A DNA stretch of 64,000 bases. Origin: JACCZX01 sp963729165 (GTDB lineage Bacteria > Pseudomonadota > Gammaproteobacteria > Burkholderiales > Burkholderiaceae_F). A program made the translations under genes and the position numbers. The stretch is from assembly GCA_963729165.1 (NCBI GenBank), contig CAVSMM010000007.1:124001-188000 (forward strand). Direction: 5' to 3'. Below, piece by piece: positions 28,626-37,971 of this stretch (position 1 is the first letter of the stretch; each line of letters starts with the position of its first letter). The notes under the pieces were generated by a model. That model saw only the letters and a program-made list of their open reading frames with translations. It was not told where the DNA came from and searched no databases.

Positions 28626-28856
28626 TTCAGTCCTCTCGCTTGCGAGCGCTTGCGTTGGCGCACGACATCAGGAAGAAGGGAACTAATTACGGGGATTTGG
28701 CGACGCTAGACCCGATTGCAAGGGCGAGAAACTGTGAATTCAGGCTGCAACTCGGCGCGCTTCGCAAGCATGGTATCACTTCCACCGCACTTGTGAAGCC
28801 CAGACCGCCGTTTAGCCTACCCGACGTTAGCCTAACCCCATTGCGCCGTTTACCTG
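28626..28856. promoter_or_regulatory. Divergent intergenic region between trxA and the addB-like gene
   Basis: This 231-base region must carry the promoters of both genes. I find no tRNA, small-RNA signature or clear repeat in it. Short open frames here have no recognisable similarity. Confidence 0.4.
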
Positions 28857-31586
28857 ATGCAACGTGCCGCGCTATTTGACCTGTTTGCCACCGCACCGGA
28901 AGCGATTTGTGTCGTCACGTCCAATCGTCGCCTGGCGCGCTCGCTGGGGGCAGAATTTGATCGCCATCAAATCGCGCATGCCAGAACGGTATGGGAGACG
29001 CCTCACATTCTTCCGTTCAGCGCTTTTGTCGCAACGCTATACGACGCCGCCCAGCACGACCCCGACCTGGCGAACACGCCGACGCCGCTGACAGCCGCAC
29101 AGGAGCGTGCGTTGTGGGAAGCGGTGGTCAGCGATAGTGAACTGGGGTTGTTGTCATCGGCAGCGGGTGCGACGCTGGCAGCCGATGCGTGGGCGCTCGC
29201 GCATCAGTGGAACGTGGCGTCAAGCGTTCGGCGCTACACGGCGGTGGCTGACACGCGAGTGTTCGTCAACTGGGCCGGCGAGTATCAGCGTCGCGCCGAA
29301 GCTGCAGGCGCCACCGATCAGGCCCGCTTGCCCGATGTCGTTCGCGAATATGTAGAAGCGGGCACCATCGCGCTGCCAAAGCGCGTGCTGCTGGCCGGCT
29401 TCGACGAAACCACGCCGCAGCAACAGCGACTGTTCGATGCGCTGCTTGCGCGCGGCACGGCATGCGATCGCTTCGAGCCGGCGCGGCATGACGCGACACC
29501 GCAGCGCGCAGCGTGTTTGGATGAGCACGACGAACATCAGAAGGTCGCCGACTGGGTGGCGGCGCGCCTTGCTGCAGATCCTAGTACTCGCATCGGCATT
29601 GTCGTGCCGCAGCTGGGGTCGCGCCGGCGCTCGCTGACGGCGGCGCTGGATGCGGCGCTGGTGCCGGATCGCCTACTCGCGCCGGCAAGCGCTCGTCCGT
29701 ACACCGTTTCGCTCGGTGACCCGCTCTCCGACGTGGCCCTCGTTGCATTTTTCCTGCGCGTGATTCGACTCATGCTTGCCAGCGTGCCGTTCGAAGAGGC
29801 GAGCGCGATGCTGCGCTCGCCTTACTTCGCCGGCGCACTGGACGAGCGCGATGCGCGCGACGTCGTGGATGCGCAGCTACGGCAGCGTTGCCAACGCTCG
29901 GTCGACTTCGAGCGGGTGTTCGAAGCAGTGCAAGCATCGGCGCGCGACTGCGGCGTCGATGTCGGACGGTTGCTTGCCGGCTTGCGCGCGCTAAATCAGT
30001 GGAGGCGGCAGCACGTGACGCGATCACGCCGCCCCTCCGAATGGGCCAGTGCGTTCGCCCAGGCATTGCAATCAATCAGCGAATCGGCCGGTGGCCTCGC
30101 TACCGGCCAATCAGCGCTCGATTCGAGCGAGTATCAGGCGCTCGCCAGGTGGCAGGAACTTCTGGGCGAATTCGCGGCGCTTGATCGCACCGTGGGGCGG
30201 CTTGCCGCATCGGCCGCGCTTGGGCAGCTGCAGCGGATCGCGCACGAAACGATATTTCAACCCGAAGGTGGAGCTCCGCCCGTACAAGTGCTGGGCGTGC
30301 TGGAAGCCAACGCGTTGACCTTCGATCACGTGTGGATCATGGGGCTGACGGCCGAAGCATGGCCGGCGCCGTTACAGGCCAACCCGTTGTTGCCGATCGA
30401 GCTGCAGCACGCGGCCGAAATGCCGGGTGCGAGCGCAGCTGCAGCGCTGGAAAGATCGCGTCGACAACTGCAGCGTCTGCTGCAGTCGGCGCCGGAAGTG
30501 ATCGTCAGTCACGCAACCGTCGACGTGGACCGTCGAATCGCACCGAGCCCGATGATTTCTTCGTTCGACGAATGGACTCCACCGCCACGTGCGGTACGGC
30601 TGATCGATGTGATCGTGCCGTCATCGCTGACAACCACCCGCGATGCGCTGGCACCGCCATGGCGCGCTGCGACGCCGTTGCGCGGCGGGGCGGCTATTTT
30701 GCAGAATCAGGCGGCGTGCCCGTTTCGCGCGTTTGCGGTTCATCGCTTGAGCGCCAAGGCGATCGAGTCGCCGCACGACGGTTTCGATTATCGCGAGCGC
30801 GGGCAGCTCGTTCACGACACGTTGGCGTCATTCTGGACATCACTGCCTGAGCCAACGCGCGATGCCTTGGTAGCGAGCTCTAAACCGCAGCGAGGCGCGC
30901 TGCTGAGCGCCGCTGCGGAAGCCGCGCAGGTACGGCTGCAACGAAAGCGCGGTAACTTTTCGGCCGCGCTCACCGAGCTGGAATCAGCGCGTCTGGTCCG
31001 CCTGATCGAGCAGTGGTTGCAACATGAGATCGAAACGCGGTCAGCGTTTCGCGTCGTTGCAGTTGAAGACGCCCGCACGATGCACGTAGGTCCGCTGACG
31101 GTCACGGGACGCTTGGACCGCGTCGACGAGTGCTCCGACGGCTCACGCATCGTCATCGATTACAAGACCGGCGGCGCGAAGAATCCAGGTTGGCTCGAGG
31201 CGCGTCCCGACGAGCCTCAGTTGCCGTTGTATCTGACCGCGTCAGAGCCGACTGCGCAAGCGATCGTTCTGGCGCGCGTGCGCACAGGCGACGTTGGTTT
31301 CACCGCGCTTGCAGCAGAACCGGACTTGCTTCCTGTCCGGGGCAATCAGTGGAAGGCGCAGTACGCGAGTTGGAGCGCGCTGGTGAATTACTGGTCGGAC
31401 GTGCTTGAGCGCCTGGCAACGAGTTTTGCCGCCGGCGAGGCGGCCGTCGATCCAAAGCGATTGCCGCAGACCTGCCGCTACTGCGATCTGCCGACGCTAT
31501 GCAGGATCAACGAGCGCGGCGGCGTTGTCACGGTCGGTGTCGCGGATGATGATGAAAGCACACCGTGGGTGGGCGAAGATGAATGA
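28857..31586 (+). CDS. AddB-like PD-(D/E)XK nuclease subunit, double-strand break repair
   Basis: This is the inactivated-helicase/nuclease partner of an AddAB-type end-resection enzyme. It has 909 residues, intact. The start of the chain (EAICVVTSNRRLARSLGAEF) and the central helicase-like region (EANALTFDHVWIMGLTAEAW, the last strand before the nuclease) match the AddB family. The C-terminal nuclease motif is GRLDRVDE with Asp near residue 753, then VIDYKTGG near residue 767. A cysteine at about residue 621 (AACPFRAF) and three near 872-882 (TCRYCDLPTLC) are placed as in the AddB iron-sulfur staple. It overlaps the addA-like ORF by eight bases, so the two are made together. Confidence 0.85.
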   Translation: MQRAALFDLFATAPEAICVVTSNRRLARSLGAEFDRHQIAHARTVWETPHILPFSAFVATLYDAAQHDPDLANTPTPLTAAQERALWEAVVSDSELGLLSSAAGATLAADAWALAHQWNVASSVRRYTAVADTRVFVNWAGEYQRRAEAAGATDQARLPDVVREYVEAGTIALPKRVLLAGFDETTPQQQRLFDALLARGTACDRFEPARHDATPQRAACLDEHDEHQKVADWVAARLAADPSTRIGIVVPQLGSRRRSLTAALDAALVPDRLLAPASARPYTVSLGDPLSDVALVAFFLRVIRLMLASVPFEEASAMLRSPYFAGALDERDARDVVDAQLRQRCQRSVDFERVFEAVQASARDCGVDVGRLLAGLRALNQWRRQHVTRSRRPSEWASAFAQALQSISESAGGLATGQSALDSSEYQALARWQELLGEFAALDRTVGRLAASAALGQLQRIAHETIFQPEGGAPPVQVLGVLEANALTFDHVWIMGLTAEAWPAPLQANPLLPIELQHAAEMPGASAAAALERSRRQLQRLLQSAPEVIVSHATVDVDRRIAPSPMISSFDEWTPPPRAVRLIDVIVPSSLTTTRDALAPPWRAATPLRGGAAILQNQAACPFRAFAVHRLSAKAIESPHDGFDYRERGQLVHDTLASFWTSLPEPTRDALVASSKPQRGALLSAAAEAAQVRLQRKRGNFSAALTELESARLVRLIEQWLQHEIETRSAFRVVAVEDARTMHVGPLTVTGRLDRVDECSDGSRIVIDYKTGGAKNPGWLEARPDEPQLPLYLTASEPTAQAIVLARVRTGDVGFTALAAEPDLLPVRGNQWKAQYASWSALVNYWSDVLERLATSFAAGEAAVDPKRLPQTCRYCDLPTLCRINERGGVVTVGVADDDESTPWVGEDE

Positions 31587-34500
31587 AGGACCGTTGCGCA
31601 GCGATGCGCAGCTGCCATTGCCGCTGCAAGCGGAGGAGGCGTCGCCACTGACGCACGACGTGCCTCTCGATGAGATCTTGCTCGACAGCGACGCGGCCGC
31701 ACGCGCGAGCGCGCTCGACACTCGCCAGAGCTTCATTGTTCGCGCGCCCGCCGGATCGGGGAAAACCGAGCTGTTAACGCAGCGTGTGCTGGCGTTGCTC
31801 GCGCAGGCCGAGGCGCCGGAGGAAATAGTCGCCATCACATTCACTCGCAAGGCGGCAGCCGAGATGAAGGATCGACTGTTGGAGGCGCTTGCGCACGCCG
31901 CTGCTGCGAGTGGCAATGACCGTGAGCCCGAGAAGCGTCATCAGGCGCGCACGATGCAGCTGGCGCGGCAGGTCGCCGCGCGCGATCGCGAGCTCGGCTG
32001 GGAGCTGGCCGCAAATCCTGCGCGGCTCAGAGTGCAGACGATCGACGCGCTGGCCTTGTGGCTCGCTCGGCAGCTTCCGATCACGACACGCTTCGCAGCG
32101 ATCACGCAAGTAACGGAGCGCGCCGAACCGCTATACGACGCGGCGGCGCACACGACGCTGGCGCTGATCGACAGTCCGGACGCGCGGGACAGCGGCGTGG
32201 CGCTGCACGTCGCGCGTCTATTGACACACCTCGACAACGATTGGCCGCGCGCGCATCGGCTGCTCAGTGGAATGCTGGCACGGCGCGATCAATGGCTGCG
32301 GCATGTTGGCCACCTCGACCGCGCAGCGCTCGAGGCGCCGATGCAGAACGAGTGCTCTTCGCAGATCGAGCGCGTCTGCGACGCCTTGCTCGGATCAGCC
32401 GGTCGAGGTTCGACGGACGAGTTGGTCGCGCTGGCGCGCTACGCGGCGGGCAATTTGGCAAACGACTCCCGGCTGTCGCCGTGCGCCAATTTGGACGCCC
32501 TTCCCGAGGCAAGCTTCCAGCGGCTTGACGCCTGGCGTGCGCTGGCAGCGCTTCTGCTGACGAACGAAGGGGCCTGGCGCACAAGATTCAGTAAGTTGGA
32601 AGGCTTTCCGTCGTTCGCCGCGGCCGCGCCATTCAAGCAGCGCATCGTCGCGCTTACAGACGGCCTGCGATCCAACGAAGCGCTGCGACAAGCATTGCAT
32701 GATCTCCGCAGCTTGCCGGAGCCGCACTTCACGTCCGCCCAATGGGAGGTGCTCGAGTCGATCGTGGCGTTGCTTCCGCGAGCGGCTGCAGAGTTGATGC
32801 TGGCGTTCGCCGATGCGGGCGAGAGTGACTTCGTGCAGGTGACGCGCGCGGCGGTCGACGCCCTGGTTGAAGGTGACGCAGCAAGCGACGTGGCTCATGC
32901 GATCGACGCGCGCATACGTCACCTGCTGATCGACGAGTTCCAAGACACGTCGATTACACAGTACGAACTCATCGAGCGGCTGGTCGCCGACTGGCGCGCG
33001 GGCGACGGGCGGACCGTATTCATCGTGGGTGATCCGATGCAATCGATTTACCGCTTTCGCGAGGCGGAGGTCGGATTGTTCCTGCGTGCCTGGAATAGCG
33101 GCGTTGCGCGCCTGACGTTGCAGCGCCTGCGGCTGACACGCAATTTCAGATCCCAAACACGGCTCGTCGAATGGACGAATTCCGCGTTCGTTCGCGTGTT
33201 GCCCGTCAACAGTGACATCGCCAGCGGAAGCGTGGCGTTCGAGCCGTCCGTTGCGGACCTAACTTCCGATCCCTCAGAAGCCGAACCCGCGATTTTCCAT
33301 CCGCTCGTCGCGGGCTCGCCTGTCGACGAAGCCCAGCGCATCGTCGGGGTTGTGCGGCGCATTCACGCGGAAGACCCGACAGCCTCGATCGCGCTGCTGG
33401 TGCGTGCGCGAACACACTTGACGCAGATCGTGCCGGCGTTGCGCGCGGCCGAGCTGAGGTTTACCGCGGTGGAACTCGAGCTCTTGCTAGCGCGGCCGTT
33501 GATTGGCGACCTGCTTGCGTTGACGCGCGCGCTCGAGCACCGGGCCGATAGAGTCGCGTGGCTCGCCGCGCTGCGCGCACCGTGGTGCGGATTGACGCTG
33601 GCCGATCTGTCTGCGCTGGTCGAAGGCGCGGTCGGATCGACGATCTGGCAGCTGGTAAGCGATCCCTCGCGGCGCTCGCAACTGTCGCCGGACGGACAGC
33701 AGCGGTTGGCGCGGGTCACCCCGATACTTGCGCGCGCGCTTGCGCTGCGCGGTCGAAGTCCGGTTGCAGAACGGGTTCGCGAAACGTGGTGGCTGCTGGG
33801 AGGGCCGGCGTGCGTATCGAGCGACGCGGATCATGCAGATGCGCGGTCTTTCTTCGATCACCTAGTGCAGCATGAACAGCGAAGTCGCGGCGTACCCGAC
33901 ATTGCTACGTTCGAGGCGTCGCTGGTGCGCCTGTATGCAGCGCCCGATACGCAGGCAAGCCGCACACTTCAGGTAATGACGATTCACAAGGCGAAGGGAC
34001 TCGAGTTCGATTACGTGATTGTTCCCGGGCTCGATCGCGTGATCACCACTGACGATGTGCAGCTGATGCAGTGGCTCGAGCGGCCGACGGCATCCGGCGA
34101 CCCGCGCGGCCCGGGCGAGCTGCTGCTCAGCCCAATCTACGCGCCCGACGCCGACAAAAAAGCCGATTCGATTTATTGCTGGATCGAGCGACTACAGCAG
34201 CAGCGCCAGACGCATGAAGACGAGCGCCTGCTGTATGTCGCTGCTACGCGCGCACGCAAGCAGTTGCACTGGCTGGCGTGTCTCGGGACAACTGATAGCG
34301 ACGAATTTGCTCCGCGTGAGAACTCGCTATTGCAAAGGCTGTGGCCGGCAGTCGAAGATCAGTGCAGGCGTGCGCTGTCCGAGCGCGCTATCAAAACCGT
34401 CGGTGTCATTACGTCTGGGCCCGTACCCGTAGCGTATGACCAGTCGCTGCGACGACTGCCTGCCGATTGGCAATTTCCGAACGCGCCTTCAGCAGTCCAG

Positions 34501-35082
34501 TGGCAGGATGAAGCGCCGGTGGCCGCCGCCCTTGCGATCGAGTTTTCGTGGGCGGGCGAAACAGCGCGTCGCGTCGGAACGGTTGTGCATCGCTGGCTGC
34601 AGCGCATGGGTGACGATGCACTCAGCGGCTGGAATGCCGAACGTGTGCAGGCGATCGCACCGCGCATTCAGCGCGATTTGGCAGCATCCGGAATCAGCGG
34701 CGACGATCTAAAGGCGGCGACGAATCGAGTTGTGCAAGCACTGACAAGCGTGCTGTCCGAACAGCGCGCGCGCTGGTTGCTCGGACCCCGCAGCGCGGCG
34801 CGAAGCGAACTTCGTTTGACCGTATTGGAGGAAAGCACAACCAAGCGCATCGTCGTCGATCGCACGTTTGTGGACGAACAAGGCGTGCGCTGGATCGTCG
34901 ACTACAAAACCGGCACGCACGAAGGCGCCGATGTCGAAGGTTTCCTGGACCGTGAGCGCCTGCGCTACTCGGGACAACTGGAACTGTACGCGCGGGCACT
35001 CGGTGGCGCCGCTCAACTCGGACTCTACTTTCCGCTGTTGAACGGCTGGCGCGAATGGAAAAGCAACACCGGACGCGATTGA
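31579..35082 (+). CDS. AddA-like UvrD/RecB-type helicase-nuclease
   Basis: This is the active SF1 helicase and nuclease subunit of the AddAB-like complex. The ATG at 31579, inside the end of the addB-like gene, gives 1,167 residues; no ribosome site argues for the longer upstream reading. Helicase motifs in order: I APAGSGKTELLTQR (about 56), Ia ITFTRKAAAEMK, II LLIDEFQDTSITQYE (about 449), III VGDPMQSIYRFREAEVG (about 482), IV LTRNFRSQTRL, V VMTIHKAKGLEFDYVIVPGL (about 800) and VI YVAATRARKQLHWL. The C-terminal nuclease motif is WIVDYKTGTHEG near residue 1107. Motif spacing and the two C-terminal acidic/lysine residues fit the RecB/AddA nuclease. Almost 6.2 kb across both subunits contains no frame error. 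Confidence 0.87.
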   Translation: MNEGPLRSDAQLPLPLQAEEASPLTHDVPLDEILLDSDAAARASALDTRQSFIVRAPAGSGKTELLTQRVLALLAQAEAPEEIVAITFTRKAAAEMKDRLLEALAHAAAASGNDREPEKRHQARTMQLARQVAARDRELGWELAANPARLRVQTIDALALWLARQLPITTRFAAITQVTERAEPLYDAAAHTTLALIDSPDARDSGVALHVARLLTHLDNDWPRAHRLLSGMLARRDQWLRHVGHLDRAALEAPMQNECSSQIERVCDALLGSAGRGSTDELVALARYAAGNLANDSRLSPCANLDALPEASFQRLDAWRALAALLLTNEGAWRTRFSKLEGFPSFAAAAPFKQRIVALTDGLRSNEALRQALHDLRSLPEPHFTSAQWEVLESIVALLPRAAAELMLAFADAGESDFVQVTRAAVDALVEGDAASDVAHAIDARIRHLLIDEFQDTSITQYELIERLVADWRAGDGRTVFIVGDPMQSIYRFREAEVGLFLRAWNSGVARLTLQRLRLTRNFRSQTRLVEWTNSAFVRVLPVNSDIASGSVAFEPSVADLTSDPSEAEPAIFHPLVAGSPVDEAQRIVGVVRRIHAEDPTASIALLVRARTHLTQIVPALRAAELRFTAVELELLLARPLIGDLLALTRALEHRADRVAWLAALRAPWCGLTLADLSALVEGAVGSTIWQLVSDPSRRSQLSPDGQQRLARVTPILARALALRGRSPVAERVRETWWLLGGPACVSSDADHADARSFFDHLVQHEQRSRGVPDIATFEASLVRLYAAPDTQASRTLQVMTIHKAKGLEFDYVIVPGLDRVITTDDVQLMQWLERPTASGDPRGPGELLLSPIYAPDADKKADSIYCWIERLQQQRQTHEDERLLYVAATRARKQLHWLACLGTTDSDEFAPRENSLLQRLWPAVEDQCRRALSERAIKTVGVITSGPVPVAYDQSLRRLPADWQFPNAPSAVQWQDEAPVAAALAIEFSWAGETARRVGTVVHRWLQRMGDDALSGWNAERVQAIAPRIQRDLAASGISGDDLKAATNRVVQALTSVLSEQRARWLLGPRSAARSELRLTVLEESTTKRIVVDRTFVDEQGVRWIVDYKTGTHEGADVEGFLDRERLRYSGQLELYARALGGAAQLGLYFPLLNGWREWKSNTGRD

Positions 35083-35092
35083 GGAGGAGTTC

Positions 35093-35115
35093 CAAGAGGG
35101 GCACAGCCCCTCTTG
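35093..35115. terminator. Perfect inverted repeat after the addA-like gene
   Basis: CAAGAGGGGC, loop ACA, and GCCCCTCTTG form a 10-bp perfect stem ten bases after the addA-like stop and facing the minus-strand ffs gene. It is a good candidate for a bidirectional terminator, although it lacks a T-tract on either side. Confidence 0.6.
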
Positions 35116-35134
35116 CATCTTCGAATGAGCCAAC

Positions 35135-35169
35135 GGCTCGCTTTTCGCCTTCGGCGGAAAAGGCGAGCC
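35135..35169. repeat. Long imperfect hairpin overlapping the 3' end of ffs
   Basis: GGCTCGC, TTTTC and GCC pair with GGC, GAAAA and GCGAGCC around a TTC loop: 15 base pairs with two single-G bulges on one side. The right arm (35162-35169) is the very end of the 4.5S RNA. On the minus strand it could be an ffs terminator that competes with the closing stem of the RNA. Confidence 0.65.
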
Positions 35170-35257
35170 TTGACCTCGGCACCTGTGGCACTCCGCTGTG
35201 GCTGCTTCGTTCCCGACCTGACCAGATTCACGGCACCCCAGTGCGAGGGGGCCCGCC
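35162..35257 (-). ncRNA. ffs: Signal recognition particle RNA (4.5S, small bacterial type)
   Basis: Read on the minus strand, this gives the conserved SRP domain IV: GGUCAGGUCGGGAACGAAGC followed by AGCC, with the GGAA-type tetraloop replaced by the common GGGAAC form and the symmetric loop around CAGG/AGCA. The ends pair as GGCGGGCC (5', 35257-35250) with GGCUCGCC (3', 35169-35162), defining about 96 nt, typical of the short alpha/beta/gamma-proteobacterial type. A -10-like TATCAT lies at plus positions 35265-35270, seven bases upstream of the predicted 5' end. Together with Ffh it targets nascent membrane proteins. Confidence 0.93.
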
Positions 35258-35309
35258 GGCTTCGATGATACGCGGGCATAGGCCGCTACGATTCTTGTAA
35301 TGTCGGGCA

Positions 35310-35822
35310 ATGAGCATTTCAATCCAGGCTGTACGACAGAGCGATGTCGCCATCCTGCACTCGCTGATTCGCGCGCTGGCAGAGTATGAGAAGCTCGCTG
35401 CACTAGTCGTTGGAACGGCGCAGGACTTGCAGCGCGAATTGTTCAGCGCGCGGCCGGTGATCGAAGCGGTTATCGCATGGGATCGCGACAGCGCGCTCGG
35501 CTTTGCGCTGTACTTTCACAACTACTCCACATTTTTGGCGCGGCGCGGTCTGTATCTCGAGGATTTGTTCGTCGTTCCTGAAGCGCGCGGTCGAGGCATT
35601 GGGAAAGCGTTGATTCGACACTGCGCACGCGTTGCGGTTGAGCGCGGATGCGGACGATTCGAATGGGCTGTGCTCGATTGGAATCGACCAGCGATCGACT
35701 TTTATCAGTCGATCGGCGCGACGATTCTGTTGGACTGGCAGCTGTGTCGGCTTAGCGGAGACGCGCTGCAAAGATTCGCGGCGCCGTCGATGCCCGGCGC
35801 GGCGCTCGATGTGCAGTCGTAA
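35310..35822 (+). CDS. GNAT family N-acetyltransferase
   Basis: This 170-residue protein has the GNAT fold. It shows VRQSDVAILHSLIRALAEYE at the N-terminus, the motif A strand YLEDLFVVPEARGRGIGKAL with the R-G-x-G-K acetyl-CoA loop, and WAVLDWNRPAIDFYQSIGAT as motif B. These three blocks in this order are typical of the spermidine/diamine acetyltransferase-like subgroup (SSAT-like), so a small amine substrate is possible but not shown. It lies between ffs (opposite strand) and dnaX, 10 bases upstream of the dnaX ATG. Confidence 0.85.
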   Translation: MSISIQAVRQSDVAILHSLIRALAEYEKLAALVVGTAQDLQRELFSARPVIEAVIAWDRDSALGFALYFHNYSTFLARRGLYLEDLFVVPEARGRGIGKALIRHCARVAVERGCGRFEWAVLDWNRPAIDFYQSIGATILLDWQLCRLSGDALQRFAAPSMPGAALDVQS

Positions 35823-35832
35823 AATCAGAACA

Positions 35833-37476
35833 ATGTCTTACCAAGTGCTCGCCCGAAAGTATCGCCCGCGCGATTTCTCCACGCTCGTCGGCCAGGAACA
35901 CGTGGTACGGGCACTCACACATGCGTTAACCGAGAACCGGTTGCATCACGCGTATCTGTTCACCGGCACGCGCGGTGTCGGCAAAACCACGCTGGCGCGA
36001 ATTCTTGCGAAGGCGCTCAACTGCGTTGGCCCGGATGGCAAGGGCGGCATTACGGCGACCCCCTGCAACGTGTGCGAGCCGTGCACAGCGATCGACGCCG
36101 GACGATTCGTCGATTACATCGAGATGGACGCTGCGAGCAATCGCGGAGTCGACGAGATGGTGCAGCTGCTGGAGCGCGCGATGTATGCCCCAAGCCAGGC
36201 GCGTTTCAAGGTGTACATGATCGACGAGGTACATCAACTGTCTTCGCATGCTTTCAATGCGATGCTGAAAACACTTGAGGAGCCGCCCGAATACGTGAAG
36301 TTCATCCTCGCAACGACCGATCCGCAGAAGGTGCCGGTGACGGTCTTGTCGCGCTGCTTGCAGTTCAACCTGAAGCAGATGACGCCTTCGTCAATAGCGG
36401 AGCACATGGCGGGAATCCTGTCAGCGGAGAAAATCGAGGCGGAGCTTCCGGCGCTACGCGCTCTGGCGCATGCGGCGCGCGGCAGCATGCGCGATGGTTT
36501 GTCGCTGCTCGATCAAGCGATTGCTTATGCCGGGGGCAAGATAACGCTCGAGGCCGTGCGTGCGATGTTGGGAGCGATTGACCAGGGTACGCTGATCAAG
36601 GTTCTGGATGCGATCGCGGGGCGCGACGCCGCGCGAGCGCTGGCGCTTGCGGATGAAATGAACGCGCGCAGTATTTCGTTTGCGCAGGCGATGCGAGATT
36701 TGGCAAGCTTGCTGCATCGGCTTGCGTTGATCCAGCAGGTGGCAGGTGCAGCAGACGATGAGGTCGATGCCGAAGAGCTGCGTCGGCTGGCATCGACCTT
36801 CGCGCCCGATGAAGTTCAACTCTTTTACCAAATAGCCTTGCATGGTCGCAACGAGCTGCAGCTTGCGCCCGATGAATATGCCGGTTTTACGATGGCGCTG
36901 ATTCGCATGCTGGCTTTCGCGCCTGCAGAAACGCCATCGCCGTCAGTGCCGGCGCCGCGTTCGGGCTCGTCCACCTCGGCCACGGTCGCCAACGTGACGC
37001 CGCCGCAGCCAATGCGATCGCTCCCGAAAGACACGGCGCTCACTTCGGAGGCCCCGCAGCGCGCCGTTGTCTCGTCGTTCAGTGGCGATTGGCCGGCTTT
37101 GGTCGCGCGGCTCAAGGTTTCCGGCCTGGTTCGTGAGCTTGCCCAGCGAAGCGAGCTTGTTGCGCACGATGATGACCGCTTCAAGCTGCGTGTCCCGTTG
37201 AAGACATTGCTCGACGCGGGCGCCTTGCAAAAGTTGCAGACGGCGGTCAGCGAAGCGCTGGACCGGCCGATTCGTCTCGCTGCGGAGGTCGGCCACACAG
37301 TTGGACCGACATCCGCAGGAATCGCCGACCAGGCGCGTGCCGAGCGCCAGCGCCAAGCCGAGGAGTCGATTTATGCAGATCCCTTCGTGCGAGAATTGAT
37401 CGAGAACTTCGGCGCGTCGGTGGATCCTACGTCGATTCGTCCGCGCAACGATAGTGATACGGAAAAGACATCATGA
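35833..37476 (+). CDS. dnaX: DNA polymerase III subunit tau/gamma
   Basis: This is the clamp-loader ATPase and replisome organiser. I take the ATG at 35833 (SYQVLARKYRPRDFSTLVGQ); the frame is open upstream but the family starts here. The 547-residue product has Walker A GTRGVGKT (45-52), a zinc site with Cys64, Cys78, Cys81 and Cys84, GRFVDYIEMDAASNRGVDEM, Walker B VYMIDEVHQLS and the sensor LATTDPQKVPVTVLSRCLQF. A Pro/Ser-rich linker follows near residue 365, then a C-terminal alpha-subunit-binding domain. I find no A-rich slippery site, so only tau is expected from this sequence. The ybaB start follows 48 bases on, then recR. Confidence 0.95.
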   Translation: MSYQVLARKYRPRDFSTLVGQEHVVRALTHALTENRLHHAYLFTGTRGVGKTTLARILAKALNCVGPDGKGGITATPCNVCEPCTAIDAGRFVDYIEMDAASNRGVDEMVQLLERAMYAPSQARFKVYMIDEVHQLSSHAFNAMLKTLEEPPEYVKFILATTDPQKVPVTVLSRCLQFNLKQMTPSSIAEHMAGILSAEKIEAELPALRALAHAARGSMRDGLSLLDQAIAYAGGKITLEAVRAMLGAIDQGTLIKVLDAIAGRDAARALALADEMNARSISFAQAMRDLASLLHRLALIQQVAGAADDEVDAEELRRLASTFAPDEVQLFYQIALHGRNELQLAPDEYAGFTMALIRMLAFAPAETPSPSVPAPRSGSSTSATVANVTPPQPMRSLPKDTALTSEAPQRAVVSSFSGDWPALVARLKVSGLVRELAQRSELVAHDDDRFKLRVPLKTLLDAGALQKLQTAVSEALDRPIRLAAEVGHTVGPTSAGIADQARAERQRQAEESIYADPFVRELIENFGASVDPTSIRPRNDSDTEKTS

Positions 37477-37523
37477 GTTGTGATCGAGGCTGTGTAATCC
37501 AATTCGGCAATCCGGAGGCGAGC

Positions 37524-37850
37524 ATGATGAAGGGGCAAGTCGCAGGCTTGATGCAGCAGGCGCAGAAGATGCAGGAGAACATGAAGCGCATGCAGGATGA
37601 GCTGGCCGCCACCGAAGTCGAGGGCCAGTCGGGCGCTGGAATGGTCAAGATCACGATGACTTGCAAGCACGACGTGCGGCGTGTTGCGATCGATCCGAGT
37701 TTGGTTGGCGACGACAAAGATATGTTGGAAGACCTGGTCGCCGCGGCTTTCAATGATGCCGTTCGGCGTGCCGAAGATGTATCGCAGCAAAAAATGGCAT
37801 CCGTCACCGCGGGTATGCCGCTGCCGCCGGGATTCAAGCTGCCGTTTTAG
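37524..37850 (+). CDS. ybaB: YbaB/EbfC family nucleoid-associated protein
   Basis: This is a small DNA-binding dimer, 108 residues from ATG 37524, which is preceded by a good ribosome site (GGAGG). The open frame upstream to 37473 is not needed. The sequence GLMQQAQKMQENMKRMQDEL is the tweezer helix, followed by GAGMVKITMTCKHDVRRVAI, the strand region, and the C-terminal PLPPGFKLPF. It is placed between dnaX and recR, the standard dnaX-ybaB-recR order. Confidence 0.93.
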   Translation: MMKGQVAGLMQQAQKMQENMKRMQDELAATEVEGQSGAGMVKITMTCKHDVRRVAIDPSLVGDDKDMLEDLVAAAFNDAVRRAEDVSQQKMASVTAGMPLPPGFKLPF

Positions 37851-37971
37851 TTACGCGCCTCGGTGTACGCGTCGGCCTCACCGTGCACCTCGGCGCTTGG
37901 TTAGCGGCCGGTCTGTCGGCGGCTCAGTTGATCAACCTCAGCCCGGCCGAAAGCAATCGCCAGCAGCAATC

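Noticed and set aside
28626..28856. Small gene or RNA between trxA and the addB-like gene
   Set aside because: Short frames on both strands lack ribosome sites and similarity, and no RNA fold or tRNA feature is visible.
35833..37476. Programmed frameshift making the gamma form of DnaX
   Set aside because: No run of A residues or comparable slippery site occurs in the linker region.
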